A DNA stretch of 64,000 nucleotides from Nitzschia sp. DOCU1 (taxonomy: Eukaryota > Bacillariophyta > Bacillariophyceae > Bacillariales > Bacillariaceae). The DNA lies in contig OX595989.1 of assembly GCA_951394045.1 (NCBI GenBank), forward strand, positions 3,472,001-3,536,000, in the 5' to 3' direction. The stretch's first letter is position 1; each line of letters starts with the position of its first letter. The notes beneath the pieces are model-generated. The model was given only the letters and a program-made list of their open reading frames with translations. It was not told the DNA's origin and made no database searches. Below, piece by piece: positions 12,390-24,083 of the stretch. The translations under genes were made by a program, and so were the position numbers.

Positions 12390-13418
12390 ATGGTGGAGTA
12401 TCGGTTGCTGTCAAAGAACAATCCGCGTGTGTCACTTCTGATCCTCGCGATGATTGGGGCAGGTGTCGTCGATGGCGCTGGACTTGAGATCCAGGATGAA
12501 AACGTAGAGAGTCATCTCGTCGGAAAGAAAGCGACGTTCATGATGGTACGTGGAAACGCGAGCGGTGGCCCATAGTTGTGGCCAACAATCACTCACCTAC
12601 TATCTCGTTTCGTCCTTCGCTTCCTGCGCCAGTTCTATGGGTCAAAGTAAGTGGCACGAATTATTGTGGGGAAGGGCACACTCTACACATCCTGGTAGTC
12701 TCACAAAAACGTTTTGTCTATGTCTATTAGGTGCGAAGAGTGCGAAGATATTATGCCAGAATGGAAACGACTAGCCGATGAGTGGGAGGGTCACCCGTAC
12801 GGTCAGATCGCTCAAATCGACTGCGAAATCCCAGAGACGGAGGCTATCTGTAACTATTTCCAAATACAGGTTCGTTTGTTGTTCAATCAATCCTTCGGGG
12901 TTGATGATGATGGCTTCTCAAATTCTTTTTCTTTCGATCATCCGGCGACGTTTTAGGAAATCCCGACATTGGTAGTAGGCGGATCCATGGAATGGGAGTT
13001 CTATGATGGATCGCACGACTTTGAATCCTTATCCGACTTTGCCAAGAAACGCATCTCCAAACCTATTTGCTCGGCACACGTTCCCGAAAATTGTCTAGAG
13101 GAAGACTTGGCGATACTAAAACCCCTACAAGCCAAATCGACCGAAGAGTTGCTAGAGATTTACGAACAAGCACAGGCTAAACTTCAAGAGCTGTACAACA
13201 AGTTTCACAAGGACGAGTCGGCGATATTGAATGCGAGATTTGCATTGACACAAGATATGCACAAGCTGATCGATGAGACTGTTGGAGAGTACCCATTCAA
13301 ATTTGTGCACCAGGTAATGGATAAACGAATGCAGGACTCTATAGCTGCTGAAAGGGCGAAACAACAAGGTTCTGCGAAGCATGGCGGCTCTGCGTGGGGA
13401 CTCAATACGGAACTTTAG
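12390..13418 (+). CDS. Thioredoxin/PDI-like ER protein with CEEC site (copy 2 of tandem pair)
   Basis: I reconstruct four exons: 12390-12545, 12633-12646, 12731-12869 and 12957-13418, giving 256 aa. The exon structure mirrors copy 1: a phase-0 first exon with a hydrophobic signal segment (LLILAMIGAGVVDG), a 14-nt second exon (encoding FYGSK), a third exon of exactly 139 nt, and a long last exon starting at the cis-proline segment (EIPTLVVGG). The active site reads K-CEEC instead of W-CAHC: both cysteines remain, but the tryptophan and the basic central residue are replaced, which would be expected to shift the redox potential. The last exon holds a helical region resembling that of copy 1 (KPICSAHVPENCLEED against KPICSLHKVEHCSAAE). 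It ends in NTEL, which could be a degenerate ER-retention signal. Tandem duplication is clear; function of this variant is unknown. Confidence 0.83.
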
Positions 13419-13712
13419 CATGAGGTCTATCAAAAGACAGGCGGCGAGCGAGGCTTTGGTAAGAACTCGCTCAAAGAAACGATCAGAGCTATACATCGTC
13501 CAATTCAACTCTTCTTGTGCTATAGATAGATGATATAACTTGTGTGTAAAACGTGGCTCGTTCGTTTGAAAGAGAGTTGCGGTATGTTGTTGTGTTCTGA
13601 CGGAGAATAGCTTGAAGCTGTCGACAGTACTGTATACGAGTCCCTCGGCTCTTTGCGACGTACTAGTAGTTGACGTCACACCACACATAAATCCGAAAGT
13701 CAGTTAGTCATT

Positions 13713-14272
13713 CTAACTTCGTTTGGTCGGCTGTTGAATATTGTAGTGCTTCTCAAAGTGCCCATTGTTCATGTTCAACTTTTTGTTGTGTTTCTTGTTG
13801 TAGTTCTTGTTGTCATTGCGTTGGCGTAAGCTCGCACCGTGTTTGGCTGCCTTGTCCATTTCATGTTCCTGCACGGCATGCTCCGCTTCGACCTCTTGAA
13901 TCTTGATCGTTTCTGCCTTCATTCGGAAACGGACGTATTGCAGTCCAACTAAGACGACCGCATCGGCAATGATCTAATAATAAAAAGTTTGCAAAGAAAA
14001 AGACTCCGTGTGAGAATCGTACGGCTACTCGGGAACGTCAGATCAGCGGCCTTAGCACTGCCCCAAACGATCATTGTGGAAAAGTACTTTGTTGAAACAA
14101 GGATGACCCACTTACAAATGGGATTCGAGCTTCCTGTCAAACGACGAAAACAAAATAACAAACGACGTTAGAAACGGCTGCTTCAAATCGCAAAAGATAC
14201 TTTTGCCCACGGAAGGATCTTTGGACGTACCGGGATATCCCAATACAAATAGTTAAGAAGGGAGAGTGCCAT
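13713..14272 (-). CDS. Small membrane protein of unknown function with an 18-nt microexon
   Basis: I reconstruct three exons on the minus strand: 14231-14272 (14 codons from ATG), 14116-14133 (18 nt, encoding EARIPF) and 13713-13973, all with GT-AG boundaries and phase 0, for 106 aa. The protein starts MALSLLNYLYWDIP, continues through the microexon into a hydrophobic segment (IIADAVVLVGLQYV, residues 21-34), then a basic and charged tail with Asn/Lys/His-rich low complexity (residues 75-106). This looks like a short single-pass membrane protein with its tail in the matrix or cytosol. I do not recognise a family. Support comes from the clean splice sites, the frame continuity and the sensible hydrophobic start; the tail alone would not be convincing. 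Confidence 0.6.
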
Positions 14273-14877
14273 GGTAGTAAAGGTAAGGTAGGGTTTGCAG
14301 TGTTAGTCCGAGACTATTCTTGAGTTAGAATAGATAGTTGCTATGTAGATCTGATTGTGGTCATAAGAAAGAACTCTCGGGTGAAAGAAGAAGACGACGA
14401 AGACCTCATCCCAAGAACTTCATCGATGGCTTCGGATCGCGCTCTTCCATCGCCTTTTGCGCTTCTTTTCTTGGGTTCTCAAATGCAAAGATACGGCTGG
14501 GGCGTGTCAAAAGGCTGGGTCACGAGTTACTGCCTGTACTTCACTCTTGTGTCCCATGCCAATATCTGCAAACGTGGATTTAACGTCTAATCGCCGGCAC
14601 AACACCACGTACCAATCGCAACTTTCCCACCACTGACGTCAGTGATTTCCTCTCCAATGAAAGAGGTCTCACCACCATCTGCCAACCATCCGCGCTCGGC
14701 TAAGTTTCTCTTTCGGGCATTAGCTACAGTACTGTACCAAATGTTACTGTCCCTCTTCCGCCGATCTTTCGTCATCAACACGCGATCTTTTCGCGGCCCC
14801 AAGAGGCGGCGAAGATATCGGCATTGCACATCACCAGTTCCGCATCGCTATCCGTTGCAAGTAACAACTCTGTCACC
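14273..14877. other. Divergent intergenic region
   Basis: This is the spacer between the small membrane-protein gene (minus) and the triose-phosphate translocator (plus), and should hold both promoters. No gene was recognised in it. Confidence 0.4.
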
Positions 14878-16469
14878 ATGAAGGTCACTCCTCTTGCCTT
14901 GCTTACCATCTTTGCGGCCACCTCTTCGGCCTTTGGCTTGAATGGCGCCGCACAGTCGCTTATCAAGTCAACCCAGTCTGCTGGATTTGTGAAGAAGTCC
15001 CCGTTGGTCCAAGCCATCGATGTCCAAGGCAACCGCCTCAACACTGTCGTAAGTAACAACACATCAACTATTAGCTCTGTGGGGGGATGCGTGGGGGGTA
15101 AAGTTATGCGATTAGATGGTCGTCATCGACCATGGCAAAGCAGCAACAACGTCCCAAAGATCGCCATTCCGATACATCGGCATACCGGGTGGTCTTTTTG
15201 GAGTTCGCAAAAGCACGAGTTGGCAGATTCCCTTCTCGTAGCGACTTCTACGTGCGCTTTTACGTAAATCGGTGACACCATGGAATCTGCGCGGTCCTTG
15301 GCATAGGATCGGCACATCGGATCGGATTTGTCGTCGTCGCTCACAATATTGTCGTTGTACCTTTTAGGCTTTGAATGAAGCTGCTGCCAATGGAGATGCC
15401 ATGGAGGTTCGAGGAGGAGCCGCCGCTGCTGCTGCCAAGTCGGGGCCTGCCATTGATATCGGCCTCATGATTTACTTTGGCCTTTGGTACCTTGGTAACT
15501 ACTACGTAAGTCATAAAACGACGCAATGCCGCATTTCAGGGCGGCTACTTTGTCCTCTGCCCTGCTAACATGCCACTCTCCATGCTATTTCTTCTCTAGT
15601 ACAACATTACCAACAAGCTGGCCTTGAATGCGGCGGGTGGAAAGACAGGTTTCCCCATGGCCATTTCCGCTTTGCAGTTGGGAGTTGGTTCTCTGTACGG
15701 TCTTTTCTTGTGGTTGGCCCCTGATGCCCGTCAAAAGCCTAAGGTTACCAAAGACGATTTGATCAAGATGTTGCCCGTCGCCTTTTGCTTCATGGGAGCC
15801 CACGCTGCCTCGGTCTTCGCCATGGGAATGGGTGCTGTCTCCTTTGCCCAAATTGTCAAGGCCGCCGAGCCCGCCTTTGCCGCTGTCTTGGCCCAATTCG
15901 TCTACGGAAAGCCTGTCTCCAAGGCCAAGTGGTTGTGTCTTCCTATCGTCATTGGTGGAGTCATCTTGGCGTCTGTCAAGGAATTGGACTTTGCCTGGTC
16001 GGCCTTGATCTCCGCTTGCATTGCCAACACCTTCGCCGCCGTCAAGGGTAACGAAAACAAAAAGTTGATGGAAACGGAAGGAATCAAGGAACGCATTGGG
16101 TCTGTTGGTAACCAATTCGCCATTACTAGCATCATGGGATTCTTGTTCAGCATCCCCTTTGTCTACCTCCGGGAAGGATCGCGCATGGGTGAATTCTGGG
16201 AACTCTGCAAGACTTCTCCGGCTGTCTGGCAAAACTTGATTGCTTCGGGACTTTGGTTCTATGGATACAACGAAGTCGCTACCATGACTTTGAAGAAGAC
16301 CGGCGCTGTCACTCAATCCGTTGCCAACACGGCCAAGCGTGTCATTGTCATTGTCGGTGTTGCTCTTGTTTTGGGAGAATCTCTATCCCCCATCAAGTTG
16401 ATTGGATGCTCGATCGGTATTGGAGGAGTCTTGTTGTACTCTATCATTGACAATCTTGTCAAGAAGTAA
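14878..16469 (+). CDS. TPT: Plastid triose-phosphate/phosphate translocator
   Basis: I reconstruct three exons: 14878-15048, 15368-15505 and 15600-16469, giving 392 aa. The first 18-20 residues are a signal peptide (MKVTPLALLTIFAATSSAFG) whose cleavage region contains SSAFG, resembling the ASAF motif that routes diatom proteins across the complex-plastid membranes. A short transit-like stretch follows to about residue 90. The membrane domain (from IDIGLMIYFGLWYLGNYYYN) is a typical plastidic phosphate-translocator EamA/TPT domain with about ten helices: the conserved blocks PMAISALQLGVGSLYG, KAAEPAFAAVLAQF and FWFYGYNE-like LWFYGYNEVATMTL are visible, and a Lys/Arg pair (NTAKRV) near the end corresponds to phosphate binding. 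It should exchange triose phosphates for inorganic phosphate across plastid membranes. Which of the four plastid envelopes it occupies cannot be told. Confidence 0.92.
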
Positions 16470-19400
16470 ACCCCCTTTGAGATACAAGTGAATCCAAGCC
16501 TTCGCACAGAAGGACAATCCTTTGAGCGTCATATGGTGGTGTGTGTGCGCGTGGACGTACGAGCGGCAAATCCCCTGGTGGGTACGTCAAGGAGTACGAC
16601 TATCGCAATCTAGATGGGACGATTCGACCAATAAACTAACACGGGACTCTAGCCCAAGGTCAATGTTATATGTTTCTTGTATTTTTCAACATAGCTGAGT
16701 ATTTCTAGGTCCGCTACTTCGCAGGGGCAGGTAACTTGTGGGGCATCCCGGCCTCGCTAGGTGCAGGAGTGAGCCCCCCGGCTGCTAATATCCTGGTACA
16801 AGGATTTCGCTCAAGCTATTGTAGTAGCAATAGGCAAATCAGAGAAGATTGATTATCTAACTCAGCAGCTACCATGACCGCTCGTTGGCAGTCAGATTGT
16901 TGATTGGTTACTTTATTCTTCCCTGAATTCCTCGGATAGTACCATTAATTTGTCCACAAATAATTCCTGAAAAAGTCTTGTAACAACGGCCGGGAATGTA
17001 TGCAATAAAGCTGCGGTATCAAATTCCTTTCTAGTTCGTCAAAACTCGAAGCAACGGAACGAGGTTCTTGGATTCGAGTCTCTGCTAGCTTGCCGAGAGC
17101 TAGCTACTAGAGTACATACAAATAGGAGAGAATACTGCTACTAGCTTGTTCGAAGTATAGTAGCAATAGCTGGCAAAGAGCAACGGAGACCATTCACTAT
17201 TTCAAACTTAACTAATACACTAGAGTTATTGAAATACATGAAATATGCATAGCCGAAGTGCCTTATCGAGTTTACGTTATAGTCAAGTTGGGATTGATCA
17301 ACCCCACTATCGTCCAGAATCTCGTTGAAACAGCAAGAATGCGTTTGTCGAGTATAGAAAAGATATGAGTCGGCAAGCACCATTATCATTTAAGTCAAAC
17401 AACTCAAAGGGACGCTTTTGAATTCGGTTGCAGTTGGATGACAATGTTTGCGTACTTTCAACCGTATATTGTAGATGGCACTTGGAGTATTGGCGGCAGA
17501 GCTTCTATCGGACTCTCCAATTCTTTATCGACCTTGAACCATCATCGACAGCGACATCCAAGGAAGAGAAAAAACAATTGACTTGTTCACAACAGGCGAT
17601 AAGAAACTACTTCGAGCCGGAAGAAATTGGTGCTTGAGCCGCGAAACAACTTCCAGCAGCAATAGGAATCCGAACTTAATTCCGTCCCGGAAGCAGCGCA
17701 TCGACCCCAAGAGATCAGTTATTGCTCTTTCTCATTGATGCGGAAGAAGCCGCGATGGTTAATTAGGGCACCAAGGGCATGTCATTTCAACGATAAAGGA
17801 AACATCGGGCTAACTGTAGTTGCTGATGGTGAAGGATTCGATTCTTCCAGCTGCAAGAAGATCAAATTTGACGGTAATTGCGTCCCGAGAGCAACGTACC
17901 GACCCCAACAATTCACGTATCACTCTTTCTTATTGATGTGGAAGAAGCCGCGGTAGCTAACTAGGCCACCAACGGCAGAATCGCCGTGCTCACTGCAGAT
18001 GGTGAAGGATTCCATTGCACAACGAGGTAGTACTCCGGGTGTATCATTGACATATTTGAACGCTCGCTGTTGTTAGAACCACCACCAAATACATGTATAC
18101 CCCATAATAACAATCACCATTGTCATTTGGAACAATCATGTGCCGGGCAAGGTATCGAGAAATGGAAACTCGTCGTCCTAGAGGCTGCAGATATGCGGTC
18201 AGGAGTATCAGAAGCAGAATATCATCCTCGTTGATCCTTCTATCATCCCACCAAAGCTTCCCGTGATAATCCATCCCATCAAAACTCCCCGTGACGATCC
18301 ACCATTGAGGCTGTTGTGCTTGTTGTGACCTGTTGAATCCTGCTGTTCTTGCTGATTATTAACCGCATGGAACGAGGATGTTGTAGTGGTCGCATGGTAC
18401 CCGTACAAAAACTAGAATGCCGCTACATCTGTACTGATGCTTCAATTCAAATCACACGTTGTTTTCCATAAAATGTCATGATTGTTGTGGCAACATCATC
18501 AACCACGAGATGCGTCAAGGTATCCCGCCATGAAGCTTTGTGTTGGGAAAGGTAGAAGTGGCAGCGGAAACGCCGAACGCTCGATGAAATAACAAGTCAA
18601 TTTTTGAATTGACGACATTATATGAATCTTTCATCTTTGCTGCTTCCATTGGCTGTTCTTATAGCCGATCAGTCTTCAGTTTGTTTCGTCGTCCCAATGG
18701 GGCATGATCCAGCCAGAACTCAGCTTCTTGTTCTGCTGCTGCCATGAATACGATCGCCTGAAAGTACCTGCTGAAAAGAATGAGGAATCATACTAGCTCC
18801 ATCTCCACTGGCTAAATGCTATTACCGTAGTAGAAAGCTCCTTTCCTTTCTATTCCGTCGTCTTTGGAATGTTTAAGCGGGTGCATCGCCATGGTTGACT
18901 TGTTGAATCCCGTGGTGGGGCAGGTTGGCCCCGAAATTGTGAGACCCAAACGCAGAGAGCCGGCATGTCTTGTGAATGGATGGATTGGCACGACTTGGTG
19001 ATCTAAGTATTCTTGGCATCCAATCCTTCAGTACTCAATACATCTCTAATCTTTCGTTTAACGTTGGACGACACGGGGCAATAGTCTTTGGCATACCATC
19101 GGTATGCAATCGCGTGCGCGATCGATCAACGTTCCGAACCATCGGACAGCTACCACGAGTAACCACGCGAAACGAAACGAAGCAAGCGAGCGAGCCCATG
19201 GAGTTTTGCGGGAGACGATCCCCTCAACGACTTGATGCCCTCTCGTCATCGATAATAACGACCCTGCTTCCAGTAGCTCTGTCTCACTGGACGACGTCTC
19301 GATACACAACAATAACGACAGCCGTAGGTAGTCGCCAACACAAACTCCACACGACGACCAAGCAAGACAAAAGTGCAAGCTTGACTGATACTTGCATTGC

Positions 19401-19557
19401 TTCGCTTTCAGGGCATCACTTCCGTTTGATTCATTCTGGCACCCCACTTTCTTTCGCCTCTCGATCCGTAGTCCGAATTAGTGATAGCACCATCGCCGTC
19501 ATCGCAATCACAAATAACTAACTGCCAGTCCAACCCACACCCAGCAACAACAACATC
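16470..19557. other. Long gene-poor region with a local imperfect tandem repeat
   Basis: About 3.1 kb shows no supportable gene on either strand. The longest frame (18976-19521) is Thr/Ser/Arg-biased without any fold signature and overlaps a minus-strand shadow. A diverged tandem duplication sits at about 17677-18016, and a short internal repeat (CCATCCCATCAAAACTCC-like) near 18240-18305. AT-richer stretches dominate 16.9-17.4 kb. Confidence 0.4.
17677..18016. repeat. Imperfect tandem duplication, two copies of about 150-170 bp
   Basis: Copy 1 (about 17677-17845) and copy 2 (about 17873-18016) share the order: a GTCCCG...CGACCCCAA block, then CTCTTTCTCATTGATGCGG against CTCTTTCTTATTGATGTGG, then AAGAAGCCGCG, then AGGGCACCAAGGGCA against AGGCCACCAACGGCA, then GATGGTGAAGGATTC. 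Both are diverged by substitutions and small indels. No coding function is visible. Confidence 0.65.
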
Positions 19558-20856
19558 ATGACTACTAGTACCGTTGCGGGTCAGTTTTACGCCAACGGCA
19601 GCGCTGCCGTCACTAACAGCACTGCCACGGAAGAACAAGACGTTCCTACGGTCACAATGATTGATGATGGAACGGCCTACGGGTATCAATGTGCCAAGGT
19701 CGTTCGCGATAACACCGTCACGGACATTCCCTTGACATTTTTCTTGGACCTTTCCATGCCTCTGGGAGGCTCAGAGCAAGAGGCCATGGCCTATGTGCAA
19801 CGCCAGTTGATTGGCTCGATTGCTCAATATTATGGCGTATCGGATGGTTCCAAATGTGAAAATCCGCCGCTGGATGGATCGACGTGGCTGGTACAAATAC
19901 TCTCCAAAACTACGGATTGGAGCAAGGACAACTTTTTTGGTAAGTCAAGAGTGATATTGCGAGTAGCATTCGTAAACAGTTCCATCTGACCCATCTTCTT
20001 ACTCTTCTCAGATAAGTGTCGCGAACTCAGCTTTGATGAGACGAGTCAAGATTGTTTTGTCTACCAGGCTGTTGTCACAGGCAGTGTCTTGGGTGGATCC
20101 ATGGACGATGTCCTTCAATACATGGAACAAATGATCAATTCCGACAAATTAACGGTGGATTCAAACTATCAGGCTCTGTTTTTGGGGGCAGCACAAACTG
20201 ATCCTACCGCGGACACGGGACGAGACAATTTGGGTTCTACAAGCTCGGTCCAAGAATCCCAAAGTGTTGTTAGTCCCACGTCGGATCGACAAACTGTCAC
20301 AATTGTAGGTGGTTTGTTAGTGGCAGCCTTTTGTGTGGCCTTTTTGGGAATTGGATTTGTCTTGTGGCGTCGACGACAAGAATGGCGACTCAAGCAACAA
20401 GATTTAATTTTGGATTTGGAGCTTAACAAACAACAAGGTGCAACACATCCATCGGATGGTGGAGATGGCGACGATGACTTTATCTTGGATGGAGCTGCCG
20501 CACATGCCGCTGTAGAAGATGAAGATCCAGATCATCCCATGATGATGCATCGACAGGCGCAATATCCAATGGATGCTACTACTAGCAACAACTCGGGTCA
20601 GATGGTACACCGAAAGCTACAACCAGGAGAAGACCATGTAACGTTTGATTTGGGAGCATCCTTCAAGGATCAGCTCATGGGAGTCCATGGATCCAGAGGC
20701 GGCAATGGTGGTCGACCATCTGGGTCGGGCCTCTATGGAATGGGACGAGGACCCTTGAACAGCGATGCCGATAGTGATGCAGATAGTTGGGCACAAACAG
20801 ATGGAACTATCGGAAGCCTCGAAGCTCATTTGGACCCGATTACTGCGGAAGTGTAA
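19558..20856 (+). CDS. Single-pass membrane protein with N-terminal ectodomain (paralogue A)
   Basis: There are two exons, 19558-19939 and 20012-20856, joined at a phase-1 GT-AG intron, giving 408 aa. The N-terminal half (about residues 45-220) has paired cysteines (YGYQCAKV, SKCENPP, DKCRELS, QDCFVYQ) and the composition of a disulfide-bonded extracellular or lumenal module. One transmembrane helix follows (VTIVGGLLVAAFCVAFLGIGFVLW, about residues 250-275) with a basic stop-transfer RRRQEW. The cytosolic tail is acidic and Gly/Asp-rich. No signal peptide is visible at the chosen ATG, so an upstream exon may be missing or the TM helix may act as a reverse anchor. The intron lies directly before the motif K-C-x3-SFDETSQDCF, and the downstream gene has an intron at the same place. 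I do not recognise a named family. Confidence 0.7.
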
Positions 20857-22232
20857 CTTGAAAGCAAGAAGGAACGCTGCTACGACAACTACATTGATAT
20901 GGAGGTTACTTTTTTGGTGCTGCCGACGACTTGCCACCGCCGCCTGCGTCTTGGTGACCCATCCTTTTACTTTCTTGTTCCTTTCATGATCAGCATTCTA
21001 GTGTTGTACTCTTGTTCCGTTTTGTCTTCATTTCCCCCCGCAAGAAGAAGAGTTGTCGCCTACTACCTAGATTATCTCAATCAATCAGACGATACAATGT
21101 AATAGTAGCTTTCAAGTTTGGAAGCAATAACAACATAGGCAAACCAACACGATAATCATTTCTCTCGAGTATTACTATTAGTTAGATAGTACTAGCGTCC
21201 AGACCATCTAATGTTGTTTGTATTCGATTGCAGCACCAGCACAGTGTAAGTACCAGCCAATAGCTATCGAAGCGCCAAGAACAATGTGGTTGTTTCCTAG
21301 TAGTAGACCATCGGCCTACCACGACGACGGCGGCGGCATCGACTACCTTGTGTTATGTAACAAGTCTACCAGGTAGAAGCATTGCCGGCCAATGCTGGTG
21401 CTACTAGCGTCACCAGAAAGCTCGAAAATGCAACCTCTACTTCGATAGAATAGCGGGCATCTATCTTGTTCAACTTCGCCGCCGTTACAAGTCCATAGAG
21501 CATCACTCTTTTTTGATGACGATAGCATACAGTAGGACCTCATAAATATCAACTCATTCTACTTGCCAGGTCATCTTGGTCAGTGATACTCTATCATAGC
21601 CGTTGGGGTTTGCTGTGATGATGAGGCATGTTTTCAAACGCATCAATCGATCCCACGAGCTGTGAACTCAGAAAACGGCCGTGCTTGCAGGGGCATATTC
21701 GGGCCCGTCATTTACTTACAAAGCCAAAATACCATTGGACGTTCTCCACATACAATCTGTTCTTCGTTGTTTGCAAGAGCTAACTTTTTCAAACTATTTC
21801 CAAAAGGTCCGACTCCGAGGCAGAAATGTACGCACAGCCGTCCGAATATCGAGCCCGCCGGCTATGGCAGTAGAACCCTACGCAAAAATCGGGTTTTTGT
21901 CGGGCGCTTGCGTGTTGGAACGTTCAGCCATCCCAACACAACAACATCGGCATCTCCTCATCATTTCCTTTCGGATTCACATACAAACAAATCTTTGGTT
22001 CAGTATCCTTGAAAGACAGGAACCAAGATAACAACCAGTGGCGTTGAGAGTTGTGGATATCCGTTACGGATTGATACGACAACAGCAGTTCCGTACGATT
22101 GCCCTTGTGTTGTAGTTGGATTTGCGAGAAACTTGTGTGACTGCAGGGAACGACAAGTTGACAAGACTGAGTTACTACTTGGCAGCGCAAAGTCAGTCAT
22201 CCACTGATTCAAACTTTAGTAATCTGCACAAG
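20857..22232. other. Spacer between the two paralogous membrane-protein genes
   Basis: About 1.4 kb has no supportable gene. Two overlapping frames near 21660-22030 cover the same bases and show no protein signature. An upstream coding exon for the second gene could hide here: a TTGTAG acceptor-like site lies just before 22116, and the frame is open from there. Confidence 0.35.
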
Positions 22233-24083
22233 ATGACACATCCGCAGCAACAACAGAGAGTTCTCCCCTATCGAGTTCGTTCGTTATATTCGGAGGATTC
22301 ACCTTCGACAGTAGAATCTGAATGGAAAGAAGACGAAGGGATTCGTGCTACGAACTGTGATTTCGCGGATTGTGATATCAGGGTGGACGTGATCTTTGAT
22401 GAAAACAAGATCCCGGTGGAATACACGTGTGGTGAATTCTTGGAGGAAGTCACTTCGCAGGGTCCCTTGACGGAAACAACCCTGAGTGTCGACTATGAGG
22501 CTCTGATTCCTCTGCAGGCAGATCCTGCGGCCAATGATCGATATCTGCAATGGCGAATCTTGTTAGCCGCGGTCAAGGATGTGGGCCTGGACAGATGTGA
22601 TTTCAATACGCAACGAATCAACTACACACGGCGAAATCAACGACAACTACAAGCCTTGGACTCTTCCACGACGCTTTATGCGATTCGTAGCGACTTGAGT
22701 GTGTCTTCGGCATTGGATATTCGTAAGTTTGGTCACCTTCGAGATGGACACATGTGCTCGGAGTAGCTCTGCTAACTCTCTCTATCTTTACTATCATTAT
22801 CACTTTTACCTTAAGCTTGCGAATATCTCGCCCCCGACGAAACGACGCAATGCATATCCGTTCGTACGGTCATGGTTCTCAAGTACCAAGGAGACCCCAC
22901 CAGTTCCTGGATTGTGGTACGTTATGTCCAAGATTTACTGGAAAAGACCATGCTGGAAAGTCCACAAGATTTGCTCGTCAAGGATGTCGTAGGTCTTCGA
23001 TATGTTGGCAAGTTTCAGCCCACTCAACTTGAAGGCAGCTCGCTGATTGGCCCCAACACCACCAATGAGGGGAACCCATCCGTTGTTCGGATTGGAACTT
23101 TGGTATCGGCAGCATCCGCGGTTGTATTGATCTTGTTTTTGTTTCTTTTTAGAAGACGTCCCAAAGATATGGAGGACGAAACGACGTTGGAAGCTGCTTC
23201 TGACGGGGCGATGGGCAAAGCTCAAGATCTCGAGGCGCAGTCACCGCCAGAGCAAAGTAACCGTGTTCCTATTTCTCCAAAGACTACCGACATGATCGTC
23301 GCACACTTGACCACCATTGGTTCGAGTGAAGGTGATACTACTTTGGAGCCCTCGCCTACAAGTTCCGGTCCAACCGACGATGAGTATGCAGACGATGAAC
23401 GAGAACGAACTATTCTCATGGACAATGGTATCCTTCCCATTTCCTCTTCCGACTCGGATGAACGCCCACCACCGTCCATATCAGGATCATCTTCTCTCGA
23501 TATGTTGCCACCAAGACCTCCTCGTCGGAGTGGCGGGGAATCCGTCCAACTCAAGGCAGCTCGTCGTCGTCGCAAAAAGAAGAAGCGGCGAGCTTTGCAA
23601 CGAAGCCTGTCTCGAGAAAATGTTACTACCATGGAGGCTATTCCTGAAAGTGACGGTTCCGAGTTTGATGAATCCACAGGATCCGAGTATTCGACAGATG
23701 AAGATGCAAGTTCCAATCACTCTTCTTCGACCAATAGTACACCGAATCGTGCAGGTGTTTTGTCCCTACCAGGATCTCGAACGAATAGTCCATCTCCACG
23801 AGGAAACAACAATACCTTCTTTCCGTCTCCTACTGCCAACAACAACGAGTCATCGACAGGACAGGATGTCAAGTTTTTCATTGATGCACTCGATTTTGGA
23901 TTTGGAGAACAACCAAACAACGAAAGCATTGCCAGGCGAAATTCAGCCTCACCTAGGCGTCGTCCTCCGCCATCCCCAAAGTCTCCACCAAGGTCGCCGC
24001 CCTATGTATTTGCGGACCAGTCTATGGATTCCATGATGGATGAGGACCAGAAAGGTCGCCCCCGTACCGGTCCTTGGATATAA
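22233..24083 (+). CDS. Single-pass membrane protein with N-terminal ectodomain (paralogue B)
   Basis: There are two exons, 22233-22722 and 22816-24083, joined at a phase-1 GT-AG intron, giving 585 aa. The ectodomain includes cysteines at TNCDFADCDIRV, EYTCGEF, DRCDFN and, just after the intron, P-C-EYLAPDETTQC, which matches the D-K-C-RELSFDETSQDC segment of the upstream gene in spacing and intron position. One TM helix (IGTLVSAASAVVLILFLFLF, about residues 275-297) is followed by RRRPKD. The long cytosolic tail (about 285 aa) is Ser/Pro-rich with a strongly basic patch (ARRRRKKKKRRALQR). The N-terminal ATG at 22233 has no signal peptide; the frame stays open further upstream, so the real start may be in an earlier exon. 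I read it as a tandem paralogue of the gene at 19558-20856. No function is assigned. Confidence 0.7.

Noticed and set aside
15049..15367. Minus-strand 73-aa frame inside intron 1 of the triose-phosphate translocator
   Set aside because: It lies almost wholly within a 319-nt intron and has no domain. A nested gene is possible in principle, but nothing supports it.
18976..19521. 181-aa plus-strand frame before paralogue A
   Set aside because: Thr/Ser/Arg-biased text without hydrophobic or domain pattern; its minus strand is open too. I tested it as a missing signal-peptide exon of the gene at 19558 but no signal sequence is present.
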